From Sphingomonadaceae bacterium (GTDB taxonomy: Bacteria > Pseudomonadota > Alphaproteobacteria > Sphingomonadales > Sphingomonadaceae), in the NCBI GenBank assembly GCA_020446665.1, contig JAGREF010000326.1, positions 1-14,347 on the forward strand: a stretch of DNA of 14,347 bases. The letters run 5' to 3'. Position 1 is the first letter of the stretch. Each line of letters opens with the position of its first letter. Below the pieces are notes generated by a model. The model searched no databases, was not told the DNA's origin, and saw only the letters and a program-made list of their open reading frames with translations. The position numbers and the translations under genes were made by a program. Shown piece after piece: positions 7,563-14,347 of this stretch.

Positions 7563-8152
7563 AGAGCGCGCATCCAGAACTGCATCGGGTGCTTGCTTTC
7601 TTGCGTCTCGCCCCGGTCTTTCCAGGCGAAGCTGGTCATCAGCCCATCGACCTTCTCGTATCCGCGCCCGCGCCAGAAGGCGTCAAGCGGGCGGTAATCG
7701 GCGGGGCGATCGGGGTGGTCATCAGGGCGTACAACCGCACAAAAGCTCGCATGGCTCGCCCCCGCTTCGCGCGCAGCGGCTTCACGCTGGTCGAAGAAGC
7801 CATGACCGATGCCATGCCCGCGAAATGTCTTCAGCAGCACGCTTTCACCGAAATAGAACAGCCGCGAACTATCGAAGCCAAGCGATTCAAAAGGCGCGCG
7901 AAATTCTGCCTTTTGCCTTGCCATGGGCGAAGCCGTGGCCGCACCCACCAGCCGCTGCCCCCGCATCGCCGCCATCAGCACGCTGCCTGGCTCCGCCGCA
8001 AATTCGCGGAGATAATCCTGCTCATAGGCAAGATCGCCATCATAGAGATAGGGCCAGTCTGCGAACACCGTGATGCGCAGCTCAGCCAGCGCCGGGAGCG
8101 CGGCCTCCAGCTCCGCCCCGTGCAGCCGCCTTATCGTGACCGCTTCGCTCAT
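7559..8152 (-). CDS. GNAT family N-acetyltransferase
   Basis: A 197-residue cytoplasmic enzyme predicted to transfer acetyl from acetyl-CoA to an amine of an unknown acceptor. Motif A is clear: a beta strand FGESVLLK (101-108) followed by FRGHGIGHGFF (110-120), giving the R-x-x-G-x-G pyrophosphate loop (Arg111, Gly114, Gly116). The C-terminal LDAFWRGRGYEKV (156-168) is the usual motif B end, with an aromatic residue packing on the CoA. The start ATG overlaps the stop of the upstream ketosteroid-isomerase-related gene as ATGA (8149-8152), so the two are translationally coupled. The open frame extends to 8266 but that is inside the upstream gene. The last ~20 residues are charged and probably a flexible tail. 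No nearby gene indicates the substrate. Confidence 0.85.
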   Translation of the reverse strand: MSEAVTIRRLHGAELEAALPALAELRITVFADWPYLYDGDLAYEQDYLREFAAEPGSVLMAAMRGQRLVGAATASPMARQKAEFRAPFESLGFDSSRLFYFGESVLLKTFRGHGIGHGFFDQREAAAREAGASHASFCAVVRPDDHPDRPADYRPLDAFWRGRGYEKVDGLMTSFAWKDRGETQESKHPMQFWMRAL

Positions 8153-8559
8153 GCAGAGACCTGGCGCGTCCAGTCGGCAAGATTGTAATAGGTCGTGATG
8201 CGGGCAATCAGCCCGTTGTCGATGGTTGCGAAGGTTCCGGCGGGCAGGACATAGCTCTGTCCGCACGCCTCCGGCAGACCCGGATCGGTTTCCTTGTAGG
8301 TGCCGTGAACAGTGAACTCTGCCGATGCGCGGCCGCCATCTTCATTAGCCATCACGACGATGTCTGCCAGCTGCTCGGCATAGCAGCGGTCCATATGGGC
8401 GAGGAATGCGCCAAATTGCGCCTTGCCGCGCCGCACCTGCCCTTCATTCACATGATGCGCGACGTCTTCGGCCAGACAGGCCAGCATCCCGTCCCAGTCC
8501 TGCGCATTGAACGCGGCATAATAACGTGTCAGTAGTTCGACAGATTGCTGGCGGCTCAT
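8149..8559 (-). CDS. NTF2/SnoaL-fold ketosteroid isomerase-related protein
   Basis: A 136-residue small alpha+beta cone protein. The pattern is [20 protein letters not shown] (7-25), [11 protein letters not shown] (30-40), FLAHMDRCY (52-60), [11 protein letters not shown] (79-88), [20 protein letters not shown] (103-122) and [11 protein letters not shown] (124-134). This matches the steroid delta-isomerase-related family within the NTF2-like superfamily, where activity is mostly unproven. The start at 8559 has GGGAG about 9 bases upstream on the minus strand. The gene is first in a two-gene unit with the acetyltransferase, sharing an ATGA overlap. It is divergent from purC across a 173-bp gap rich in inverted repeats. 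Isomerase activity should not be assumed; no Asp/Tyr steroid-isomerase triad can be assigned with confidence. Confidence 0.85.
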   Translation of the reverse strand: MSRQQSVELLTRYYAAFNAQDWDGMLACLAEDVAHHVNEGQVRRGKAQFGAFLAHMDRCYAEQLADIVVMANEDGGRASAEFTVHGTYKETDPGLPEACGQSYVLPAGTFATIDNGLIARITTYYNLADWTRQVSA

Positions 8560-8596
8560 TCTGGCATACTCCCTGTTTCAGTCCGCACCCTAGAAA

Positions 8597-8610
8597 GGGC
8601 GCTTGCGCCC
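8597..8610. repeat. GC-rich palindrome between divergent genes
   Basis: GGGCGC-TT-GCGCCC is a perfect 6-bp inverted repeat. As RNA on the minus strand it forms a short tetraloop hairpin followed by TTTCT, loosely terminator-like, but it would lie in the leader of the isomerase-related gene. It could be an operator or chance in GC-rich DNA. Confidence 0.35.
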
Positions 8611-8615
8611 GGCAA

Positions 8616-8644
8616 TTGCTTTTCCTGCCCCTCACCTGTATGGG
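8616..8644 (+). promoter_or_regulatory. Candidate sigma-70 promoter for purC
   Basis: TTGCTT (8616-8621), a 17-bp spacer, then TATGGG (8639-8644) gives a weak -35/-10 pair. Transcription from it would begin near 8650 and include most of the inverted repeat ending at 8699. The -10 is a poor match, so this is tentative. Confidence 0.3.
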
Positions 8645-8658
8645 CGGCGAAAGCGCCC
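8642..8658 (+). promoter_or_regulatory. Leader hairpin with possible GAAA tetraloop, competes with the next stem
   Basis: GGGC(G)GC-GAAA-GCGCCC can fold with a GNRA-type loop and one bulged G. Its 3' arm (8653-8658) is also part of the 5' arm of the longer inverted repeat at 8653-8699, so the two structures exclude each other. Confidence 0.35.
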
Positions 8659-8708
8659 CGGCTCCGCGTTGCGAATCCTCGCTTCGTCCGCCGGGGCGCA
8701 GTGTTTTT
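8653..8708 (+). terminator. Attenuator-like inverted repeat plus T-run upstream of purC
   Basis: GCGCCCCGGC (8653-8662) pairs perfectly with GCCGGGGCGC (8690-8699), a 10-bp GC-rich stem with a 27-base loop. TTTTT follows at 8704-8708. No plus-strand gene lies upstream, so this would act in the purC leader. The loop is long for an intrinsic terminator and the T-run starts 4 bases after the stem. No known purine or ZTP riboswitch consensus is recognised. Confidence 0.35.
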
Positions 8709-8721
8709 GACCATTCTCGCC

Positions 8722-8726
8722 AAGGA
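8722..8726 (+). promoter_or_regulatory. Shine-Dalgarno site deciding the purC start
   Basis: AAGGA lies 6 bases before the ATG at 8733 and directly abuts the in-frame ATG at 8727. The spacing favours 8733, giving the usual [13 protein letters not shown] opening. Confidence 0.65.
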
Positions 8727-8732
8727 ATGCCC

Positions 8733-9539
8733 ATGTCCCGTCGCCGCCAGATCTACGAAGGCAAGGCCAAGATTCTCTATGAAGGCCCCGAACCGGGCAC
8801 GCTGATCCAGTATTTCAAGGATGATGCGACTGCCTTCAATGCCGAGAAAAAGGGCACGATCAACGGCAAGGGCGTGATCAACAATCGCATCAGCGAATAT
8901 GTCTTCACGCGGCTCAGCCATATCGGCATTCCCACCCATTTCATCCGCCGCCTCAACATGCGTGAACAGCTGGTGCGCCAGGTTGAAATCGTGCCGATCG
9001 AAGTGGTGGTGCGCAACATCGCTGCCGGTTCAATCTGCAAGCGGCTGGGGCTGGAAGAAGGCGAGCCGCTGCCGCACACGCTGATCGAATATTATTACAA
9101 GGACGATGCGCTGGGCGACCCGCTGATCGCGGAAGAACACATCGCCGCCTTCAACTGGGCCGGCCCGGAAGAGATGCAGGACATTGCTGCCATGGCGATC
9201 CGCATCAACGATTTCATGAGCGGCATGTTCAGTGCGATCGACATCCGTCTGGTCGATTTCAAGCTGGAATTTGGCCGCATCTTTGATGGCGATTACAGCC
9301 GCATCATCCTGGCTGACGAGATCAGCCCTGATGGCTGCCGCCTGTGGGACATGAAAACCGGCGAAAAGCTGGACAAGGACCGCTTCCGGCGCGATCTGGG
9401 CGGGGAAGAAGAAGCCTATCAGGAAGTCGCCCGCCGCCTCGGCCTGCTCGATGGCGAAAACAGCGGCCCCGGCGAAGTGTTCGACCTCAACAGCCACCGC
9501 ACCAAGCTGCGCGGAACGCCGGTCAAGCCGAAGAAGTAA
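8733..9539 (+). CDS. purC: Phosphoribosylaminoimidazole-succinocarboxamide synthase (SAICAR synthetase)
   Basis: A 268-residue cytoplasmic enzyme of de novo purine synthesis. It condenses CAIR with L-aspartate using ATP to form SAICAR. Family marks are all present: IYEGKAK (7-13) at the ATP site, signature 1 [13 protein letters not shown] (88-100), signature 2 LVDFKLEFG (173-181), and [15 protein letters not shown] (192-206). Length is normal for the bacterial short form, with a ~10-residue basic tail ending PVKPKK. The frame is open back to 8526, but the first ~69 residues there are unlike PurC. purS and purQ lie 4.4 kb downstream on the same strand, separated by two peptidase genes. The leader contains inverted repeats that may regulate it. 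Confidence 0.97.
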   Translation: MSRRRQIYEGKAKILYEGPEPGTLIQYFKDDATAFNAEKKGTINGKGVINNRISEYVFTRLSHIGIPTHFIRRLNMREQLVRQVEIVPIEVVVRNIAAGSICKRLGLEEGEPLPHTLIEYYYKDDALGDPLIAEEHIAAFNWAGPEEMQDIAAMAIRINDFMSGMFSAIDIRLVDFKLEFGRIFDGDYSRIILADEISPDGCRLWDMKTGEKLDKDRFRRDLGGEEEAYQEVARRLGLLDGENSGPGEVFDLNSHRTKLRGTPVKPKK

Positions 9540-9605
9540 GCATTTGCATGCCGCCATTGTGCGCGGCCGTTGCTTGGCTTAGTCTCGCTCCCTGAAAGGG
9601 GTGTG

Positions 9606-10967
9606 ATGCTGCGTTTCTGCCTGATCTTTGCGGGCCTTTGCCTGGCCCTTGGCTGGGGGCAGTCGGCGCAGGCGAAGCGTGTCGCGCTGGTCATTGCTAA
9701 TGGCGAGTATCAGACCGCCAGCTCACTGGATAACCCGCCCCGCGATGGCGAACTGGTTGCTGCTTCCCTGCGCGAGGCCGGGTTCGAAACAGTCCAAATT
9801 GCGCGTGACCTGCCGTTTGACCAATTCCTCGCCCGTCTGCGCCAGTTTCGTGACGAGGCGCGCGGGGCGGAGGCAGCCCTGATTTATTACGCCGGACACG
9901 GGATTGAGGCCAAGGGGCGCAACTGGCTGGTCCCAACGGATGCCAAGCTCAACTCCGTCGATGACCTTGCCTATGAAGCCATCGACCTCGACCTTGCAAT
10001 GGATGCGCTGGATGGGGCGCAACTGCGCATTGCCGTGCTGGATGCCTGCCGCAACAACCCTTTCACGGTTGACTGGAAAGGCACTACCCGCGCTGTGACA
10101 CGCGGCCTCGCGCCGATTGAGGTGGATGATGTGCTGGTCATCTACGCCGCTGCGCCGGGCATGGTTGCCTATGACGGGGAAGGCGACAATTCGCCTTTCG
10201 CCACTTCGCTTGCGCGGCGCATTTTGCAGCCGGGACTGCCGGTGCAGATGCTCGGCGGGATGGTCCGCGACGATGTGCTGACCGCGACCGAGGGCGAGCA
10301 GCGCCCGTTCATCTCCGCATCAATCACTGGCCGCGCGATTTACCTTGTCGGCACGCCTTCGGCCGGTCCGGCAATGATCCCGACCAGCGACGGGCCGGAG
10401 AACAAGGATGCCGATCTGATGGCGTGGGAAGCCGCGCTGAAACTCGATACGGTCGCTGGTTATCGCGCCTATCTGAACGACCAGCCCCAAGGCGCCTTTA
10501 CCGCACTGGCCGAGCAGAATGTCGCACAATTGCTCGATCCAGTGCGGCTGGGCGGCAAATTGCGCAAGGGCAATCCCGGCCTGCTGGGGCTGAGCGGGCT
10601 ACCGGGGCGCTATGATGTGCCCGCCGGAGAGGCGCTGGCGATTGATGGTGTCTGGACACTCTCAACCAACAAGAAGCGCATCCGCATAGAGCGCGGACGC
10701 GCCTTTGCCGTCGATAGCTGGATCCATCTGGTGGTCACCCGCGTCTATTCGGATCAGGTGGTGGTCAAGGATATGCGCCGCACCGGCCCCGGCATCTTTG
10801 ACGGACGCGACATATTGCTGCAGGGCAAATCAGTGATGAAGCTGCGCAAGGATGGCAATCTGGATGTGCGCGTGGGCACTTTCCCCTTTCCCACCAAATA
10901 TACCCTGATCCGTGAAGGGGTGGATGATCCCGCTGCCTATGCGCAGGAACGCGCTGGCGTGAAATAG
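9606..10967 (+). CDS. Exported caspase-fold (peptidase C14-like) protein
   Basis: A 453-residue predicted exported cysteine peptidase. Residues 1-23 are a Sec signal peptide with AQA before Lys24. The caspase-like p20 region (24-~245) opens with KRVALVIANGEY, continues with NPPRDGELVAASLREAGF, and carries the catalytic His98 in YYAGHG and Cys148 in LDACRNNPF. Residues ~273-310 (AWEAALKL to NVAQLL) match a short helical segment often following bacterial caspase domains. Residues ~336-440 form a beta-rich domain (for example IHLVVTRVYSDQVVVKDM) that I do not recognise. The ATG at 9606 is preferred to the TTG at 9570 because GAAAGGGG sits 4 bases upstream and the signal peptide then starts cleanly. 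It follows purC by 66 bp and precedes the M16 protease by 42 bp, with no terminator visible. Specificity is probably basic (Arg/Lys) as in metacaspase-type enzymes, by family inference only. Confidence 0.85.
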   Translation: MLRFCLIFAGLCLALGWGQSAQAKRVALVIANGEYQTASSLDNPPRDGELVAASLREAGFETVQIARDLPFDQFLARLRQFRDEARGAEAALIYYAGHGIEAKGRNWLVPTDAKLNSVDDLAYEAIDLDLAMDALDGAQLRIAVLDACRNNPFTVDWKGTTRAVTRGLAPIEVDDVLVIYAAAPGMVAYDGEGDNSPFATSLARRILQPGLPVQMLGGMVRDDVLTATEGEQRPFISASITGRAIYLVGTPSAGPAMIPTSDGPENKDADLMAWEAALKLDTVAGYRAYLNDQPQGAFTALAEQNVAQLLDPVRLGGKLRKGNPGLLGLSGLPGRYDVPAGEALAIDGVWTLSTNKKRIRIERGRAFAVDSWIHLVVTRVYSDQVVVKDMRRTGPGIFDGRDILLQGKSVMKLRKDGNLDVRVGTFPFPTKYTLIREGVDDPAAYAQERAGVK

Positions 10968-11009
10968 GCGCGTTCATCACCTTGCCATACTGGCCCGGTT
11001 AGGGCAGCC

Positions 11010-13868
11010 ATGATGCCAATGACACTCCGCTCCCTGCTCCCGCTTTTCCTGATCACCCTGCCCTTGCCCGCTCTGGCGCAACAGGCAGAGGCTCCTGCCA
11101 AGGCCGCTCCTGCCGCCGCACCGGACTGGGGGTTCGAGAAGAGCGATATCCCGCTCGATCCGGCATGGATTTTTGGCGAGCTGGATAATGGCATGCGCTA
11201 TGCCATTCGCCACAATGCCACGCCGCAGGGAACCGCGCTGGTGCGGCTGCGGATCAATTCCGGTTCGCTGGAAGAGCGCGAGAATGAGCGCGGCCTTGCC
11301 CATTTCCTCGAACATATGGCGTTCAACGGCTCCGCCCGTGTGCCCGAAGGGGAAATGATCAAGCTTCTGGAGCGCGAAGGGCTGGCCTTTGGCGCAGACA
11401 CTAATGCCAGCACCGGCTTTACCGCCACCACTTACAAGCTGGACCTGCCGCGCAACACGCCGGAACTGCTGGATATTGCGCTGATGCTGATGCGTGAAAC
11501 CGCCAGCGAACTGACCATCGCACCCGATGCGGTCGATCGCGAACGCGGGGTTTTGCTGGCCGAACGGCGTGACCGGCGCAATTACTCGCTGACGGAAACG
11601 GAAGACCGGATCGCTTTCCTAACCCCCAATGCCCGCTATGGCCAGCGCCTGCCTATCGGGCTGGAAGAGGTGCTGCAAAATGCCAGCGCGGCGGATATTC
11701 GTGGCTATTACAAGCGCGAATATGTCCCCGCCAATGCGGTGGTGGTGGTGGTGGGAGACTTCGATCCGGCATTGGTGGAAGCGGCGATCCGCAAACATTT
11801 TGCCAGCTGGAACGCAGCGCCCATGCCGCCAGAGCCTGATGCTGGCCCGGTTGATCCGGACCGCGCCGGAGAGGTCGATATTCATCTCGACCCTGCTCTG
11901 ACAGAGCGCATCCAGCTCTCGCGCCATTTGCCCTATATCGACCAGCCTGACAGCGCAGCAGTACGGCGGCAGAGGCTGCTGGCGACGATTGGCTATTCCA
12001 TCATAAATCGCCGCTTTGCCGCGCTTGCCCGCAGCGATGCCCCGCCCTTTCGCAGCGCCGGTTTTGGCACGGGCGATGTGTTCAAGGTCGGGCGCACCAC
12101 CAATCTGATCATCGACACGCCCGACAATGAATGGCGCGCAGGCATGCTGGCCGCAATCCCCGTCTGGCGGCGGGCGATGACCTATGGCTTTACCGATGCC
12201 GAAGTGGCGGAACAGATCGCCAATATTCGCACCGGGCAGGAAAATGCCGCCAGCGGCGAAACAACGCGCAGCAATGGCAGCCGGGCGGAAGATGTGTTTT
12301 CGCTGCTCGATGATGGCACTGTGCCCGGCACCGCCGCCAATTCGCTGAAGCGGTTCAACGCCTTTGCCCCCTATATTACGCCTGCTGCCATATTGGCGGC
12401 CCTGCGCGCTGATGCGCATCCGCTGGACAATCCGCTGATCCGCTTCCGCGGTCGCAACCAGCCGGATGGCGGGGAAGATACACTGCGGGCAAGTCTGGCA
12501 GAAGCGATGGCGATCCCCATCGAACCTCTGGCAGAAACCACCGCCATCCCCTTCGCCTATACGGATTTCGGGACCCCCGGCACTGTGGTGGAAGACCGGG
12601 TGGATAGCCGGTTGGGCATTCGCACAATCCGCTTTGCCAACGGGGTGCGGCTCAATCTGAAGCGCACCGATCTGGAACAGGACCGGGTCCGCTACCGGGT
12701 GCAGATTGATGGCGGGAGCCTGCTCGACACGCGGGAAAATCCGCTGGCGACAGCGATGCTCTCCATGCTGCCGGCGGGCGGCCTTGGCCAGCATACGCAA
12801 GACGAGCTGGCGACTATCCTTGCCGGACGCAGCGTGGGCTATGACATCACGACCAGCGGCGATGTCTTCACCATGTCCGGCACCACCACGCCGCGCGATC
12901 TGGAACTGCAATTGCAGCTTGCAACAGCGGGCATCACCGATCCCGGCTATCGCAAACAGGGCGAAGTCCGCTTCCGCCGCTCAGTCGCCAATTTCTTCGC
13001 CAGCAAGGACGCAACGCCGGGCAAGGCGCTGGGCAATGCGCTGGGGGCGATCCTGTCTGACAATGATCCGCGCTTCAGCCTGGCTTCCAAAGAGGCCTTT
13101 GACGCGCTTGATTTCGCTCAGCTCAAAGATGTGATTGGTGGCCGTCTGGCCAGTGGCGCGATCGAAATCGGGCTGGTCGGTGATCTGGATGAGGATCAGG
13201 CCATCGCTCTGGTTGGCGCGAGCTTTGGCGCCCTGCCTGCCCGCGAAGCGGACTTCCTCCCGCGTGAAGAGGCACGCCAGCGCAGCTTCACCGCAGAGCG
13301 CGGTCGCCATATCATCTATCATGACGGGGAAGCTGATCAGGCCCTGCTGACCTTGCTCTGGCCGACCGATGATGATCGCGACCTGCGCGAAGTGGCTCGG
13401 CTGGAACTGCTGGAGCGGGTTGTGCGGCTGATCCTGACCGATGTGCTGCGCGAAAATCTGGGCAAGGCCTATTCGCCCGGTGCTGCCAGCTCCATGTCGC
13501 GCATCTGGCGCGATTACGGCACATTCAACATTTCTGCCTCCGTCGATGTCGGCGATGTCGAGCCAACGGCTGAGGCGATCCGCGCCGCGATCATGGGCCT
13601 GCGCGATACGCCGATTGATGCAGACATGCTCGAACGCGCGCGTCGCCCGGTGCTGGAAAGCTATGACAACGCCCTGAAAAGCAATGGCGGATGGCTGGCG
13701 CTGGTCGATCGGGCGCAAAGCGAAAGCTATCGGATTGACCGCTTCCTGTCGCTGCGCGGCCTGTATGAAGCGATCACTCCGGAAGAAATTCAGGCTGCGG
13801 CGCAGCAATATCTGGACCCGGACGGGGTGGTAGAGGTGGTGGTTCTGCCCCGTCCCGCGGGGGAATAG
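11010..13868 (+). CDS. M16 family zinc metallopeptidase (PqqL/pitrilysin-like), exported
   Basis: A 952-residue two-half M16 peptidase similar in size to E. coli PqqL. Residues 1-23 form a Sec signal ending ALA before Gln24, so a periplasmic location is likely. The N-terminal half has the inverted zinc motif HFLEH (98-102; ligands His98 and His102, catalytic Glu101). The third ligand is probably Glu185 in ERGVLLAE (178-185). The inactive C-terminal half contains RENLGKAY (814-821), the Arg/Tyr pair spaced as in insulysin-type enzymes and used in substrate binding. VVVVGDFDPALVEAAI (~246-261) is the usual M16 strand-helix. Such enzymes cleave peptides inside a closed chamber. The ATG at 11010 has AGGG 5 bases upstream; ATGs at 11013 and 11019 are alternatives. 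It lies 42 bp after the caspase gene and 86 bp before purS. Confidence 0.93.
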   Translation: MMPMTLRSLLPLFLITLPLPALAQQAEAPAKAAPAAAPDWGFEKSDIPLDPAWIFGELDNGMRYAIRHNATPQGTALVRLRINSGSLEERENERGLAHFLEHMAFNGSARVPEGEMIKLLEREGLAFGADTNASTGFTATTYKLDLPRNTPELLDIALMLMRETASELTIAPDAVDRERGVLLAERRDRRNYSLTETEDRIAFLTPNARYGQRLPIGLEEVLQNASAADIRGYYKREYVPANAVVVVVGDFDPALVEAAIRKHFASWNAAPMPPEPDAGPVDPDRAGEVDIHLDPALTERIQLSRHLPYIDQPDSAAVRRQRLLATIGYSIINRRFAALARSDAPPFRSAGFGTGDVFKVGRTTNLIIDTPDNEWRAGMLAAIPVWRRAMTYGFTDAEVAEQIANIRTGQENAASGETTRSNGSRAEDVFSLLDDGTVPGTAANSLKRFNAFAPYITPAAILAALRADAHPLDNPLIRFRGRNQPDGGEDTLRASLAEAMAIPIEPLAETTAIPFAYTDFGTPGTVVEDRVDSRLGIRTIRFANGVRLNLKRTDLEQDRVRYRVQIDGGSLLDTRENPLATAMLSMLPAGGLGQHTQDELATILAGRSVGYDITTSGDVFTMSGTTTPRDLELQLQLATAGITDPGYRKQGEVRFRRSVANFFASKDATPGKALGNALGAILSDNDPRFSLASKEAFDALDFAQLKDVIGGRLASGAIEIGLVGDLDEDQAIALVGASFGALPAREADFLPREEARQRSFTAERGRHIIYHDGEADQALLTLLWPTDDDRDLREVARLELLERVVRLILTDVLRENLGKAYSPGAASSMSRIWRDYGTFNISASVDVGDVEPTAEAIRAAIMGLRDTPIDADMLERARRPVLESYDNALKSNGGWLALVDRAQSESYRIDRFLSLRGLYEAITPEEIQAAAQQYLDPDGVVEVVVLPRPAGE

Positions 13869-13881
13869 CCGCACCATAGAC

Positions 13882-13910
13882 TTGCCCTGCGCCGCGCCCG
13901 GCGGCATAGG
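13882..13910 (+). promoter_or_regulatory. Candidate promoter for purS-purQ
   Basis: TTGCCC (13882-13887) and CATAGG (13905-13910) are separated by 17 bp, in the 86-bp gap before purS. A 5-bp hairpin (13891-13895 with 13901-13905) lies in the spacer. This could let purS-purQ be transcribed independently of the protease genes. The hexamers are only partial matches. Confidence 0.35.
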
Positions 13911-13954
13911 CTGCGCCCGAGTCTTACCCAGATTTCGCGCGAAAGGCACCGCCG

Positions 13955-14194
13955 ATGAAAGTCCATGTCCATGTCAGCCTGAAGCCCGGTGTGCTCGACC
14001 CGCAGGGCCGCGCCATTCATCACGCGCTGGAAGGGCTGGGTTTTGCTGGCGTCAATGATGTCCGCGCCGGTCGCCTGATCGAGCTGGATGTGGCTGACGA
14101 CACCAGCGACGCCGCGCTGGATGATATGTGCCGCAAACTGCTCGCCAATATGGTGATCGAGAATTACCGTATCGAGAAGCTGGAGAACGCGTGA
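13955..14194 (+). CDS. purS: Phosphoribosylformylglycinamidine synthase subunit PurS
   Basis: A 79-residue small subunit of the three-part FGAM synthase (PurS-PurQ-PurL), which converts FGAR, glutamine and ATP into FGAM. PurS bridges the glutaminase PurQ to the synthetase PurL and acts in the cytoplasm. The sequence shows the usual opening [18 protein letters not shown], then [10 protein letters not shown], and the C-terminal [16 protein letters not shown] typical of PurS. Length is normal. GAAAGG (13941-13946) is 8 bases before the ATG. Its TGA shares one base with the purQ ATG (TGATG at 14192-14196), so the two are coupled and made in equal amounts. Confidence 0.96.
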   Translation: MKVHVHVSLKPGVLDPQGRAIHHALEGLGFAGVNDVRAGRLIELDVADDTSDAALDDMCRKLLANMVIENYRIEKLENA

Positions 14195-14347
14195 TGGGCG
14201 GCTTTCGCGGCGCGGTCATTACCTTCCCCGGCTCCAATTGCGACCGCGACATGGCTGTGGCGCTGGAAATGGTGTCTGGCCAGCCTGCCATCCGCGTATG
14301 GCACGGTGATGCAGAGCTGCCCTCCGGCCTCGATTTCATCGCCCTGC
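14194..14347 (+). CDS. purQ: Phosphoribosylformylglycinamidine synthase glutaminase PurQ (5' part)
   Basis: Only the first 51 codons are inside the window; the gene runs off the right edge. The protein begins [19 protein letters not shown], and the FPGSNCDRD motif is diagnostic for PurQ, the class I glutamine amidotransferase subunit that supplies ammonia to PurL. The catalytic Cys of the amidotransferase lies beyond the edge. The start overlaps the purS stop by one base, which supports the annotation and the coupling. Confidence 0.95.
   Translation, partial: MGGFRGAVITFPGSNCDRDMAVALEMVSGQPAIRVWHGDAELPSGLDFIAL

Noticed and set aside
8639..8708. Purine or ZTP riboswitch upstream of purC.
   Set aside because: I could not match the conserved core sequences of either class; only generic GC-rich stems are visible.
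8526..8732. N-terminal extension of purC to 8526.
   Set aside because: The extra residues do not resemble PurC, overlap the divergent gene's start, and a good Shine-Dalgarno site precedes 8733.
9570..9605. TTG start at 9570 for the caspase-like gene.
   Set aside because: It would place 12 non-typical residues before the signal peptide; the ATG at 9606 has a Shine-Dalgarno site and gives a standard signal sequence.
11619..12911. A 430-codon minus-strand open frame inside the M16 protease gene, and similar long antisense frames at 3542-4702, 923-1870 and 12981-13949.
   Set aside because: The opposite strand encodes well-recognised protein families, and the antisense translations lack family motifs. 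They are long because stops are rare in GC-rich antisense frames.
13891..13905. Intrinsic terminator after the M16 gene (GCCGC / GCGGC hairpin).
   Set aside because: The stem is only 5 bp and no T-run follows; it more likely is incidental within a candidate promoter spacer.
1..14347. CRISPR arrays, tRNA or rRNA genes, insertion sequences, toxin-antitoxin or phage genes.
   Set aside because: No regularly spaced repeats, cloverleaf-like genes, transposase motifs or terminal inverted repeats were seen by eye on either strand.

Overview
The window looks like chromosomal DNA of a high-GC (about 60% by eye) alphaproteobacterium, most likely of the Sphingomonadales (Erythrobacter/Sphingomonas-like). 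This is inferred from the order purC ... purS-purQ with a separate PurS subunit, GC-rich codon use, and short intergenic gaps. No rRNA, tRNA, CRISPR array, insertion sequence or phage gene is visible. No gap between genes exceeds about 175 bp.

Left part (95-5266): a minus-strand regulator with a SARP/BTAD-like winged-helix DNA-binding domain, a TolB-like middle domain and a TPR-rich tail. It is divergent from a two-gene unit. The first gene of that unit is a patatin-like phospholipase lipoprotein, and it carries an in-frame TAA between the catalytic Ser and the catalytic Asp. Thirteen bases after it comes a large VAO/PCMH-type FAD-dependent oxidase. All three genes start with TTG or GTG. The divergent layout suggests the regulator controls the lipase-oxidase pair; this is inference.

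Middle part (5256-8559): an orphan HPr-kinase-like P-loop protein (minus), a divergent CPA1/NhaP-type cation:proton antiporter (plus), and a translationally coupled minus-strand pair encoding an NTF2/SnoaL-fold ketosteroid-isomerase-related protein and a GNAT acetyltransferase. Both convergent junctions overlap by a few bases.

Right part (8733-14347): purC, then two exported peptidases (a caspase-fold C14-like protein with a Sec signal and a ~950-residue M16 zinc protease with a Sec signal), then purS and the first 51 codons of purQ. Purine synthesis genes thus flank two envelope proteases, all on one strand with gaps of 42-86 bp. The 173-bp region upstream of purC holds several GC-rich inverted repeats. 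Two of them are mutually exclusive, and one is followed by a T-run, like an attenuator.

The best candidates for something undescribed are the regulator/lipase/oxidase divergon with its broken lipase, the protease pair embedded in the purine operon, and the purC leader structure. None is proven to be a novel system from sequence alone.
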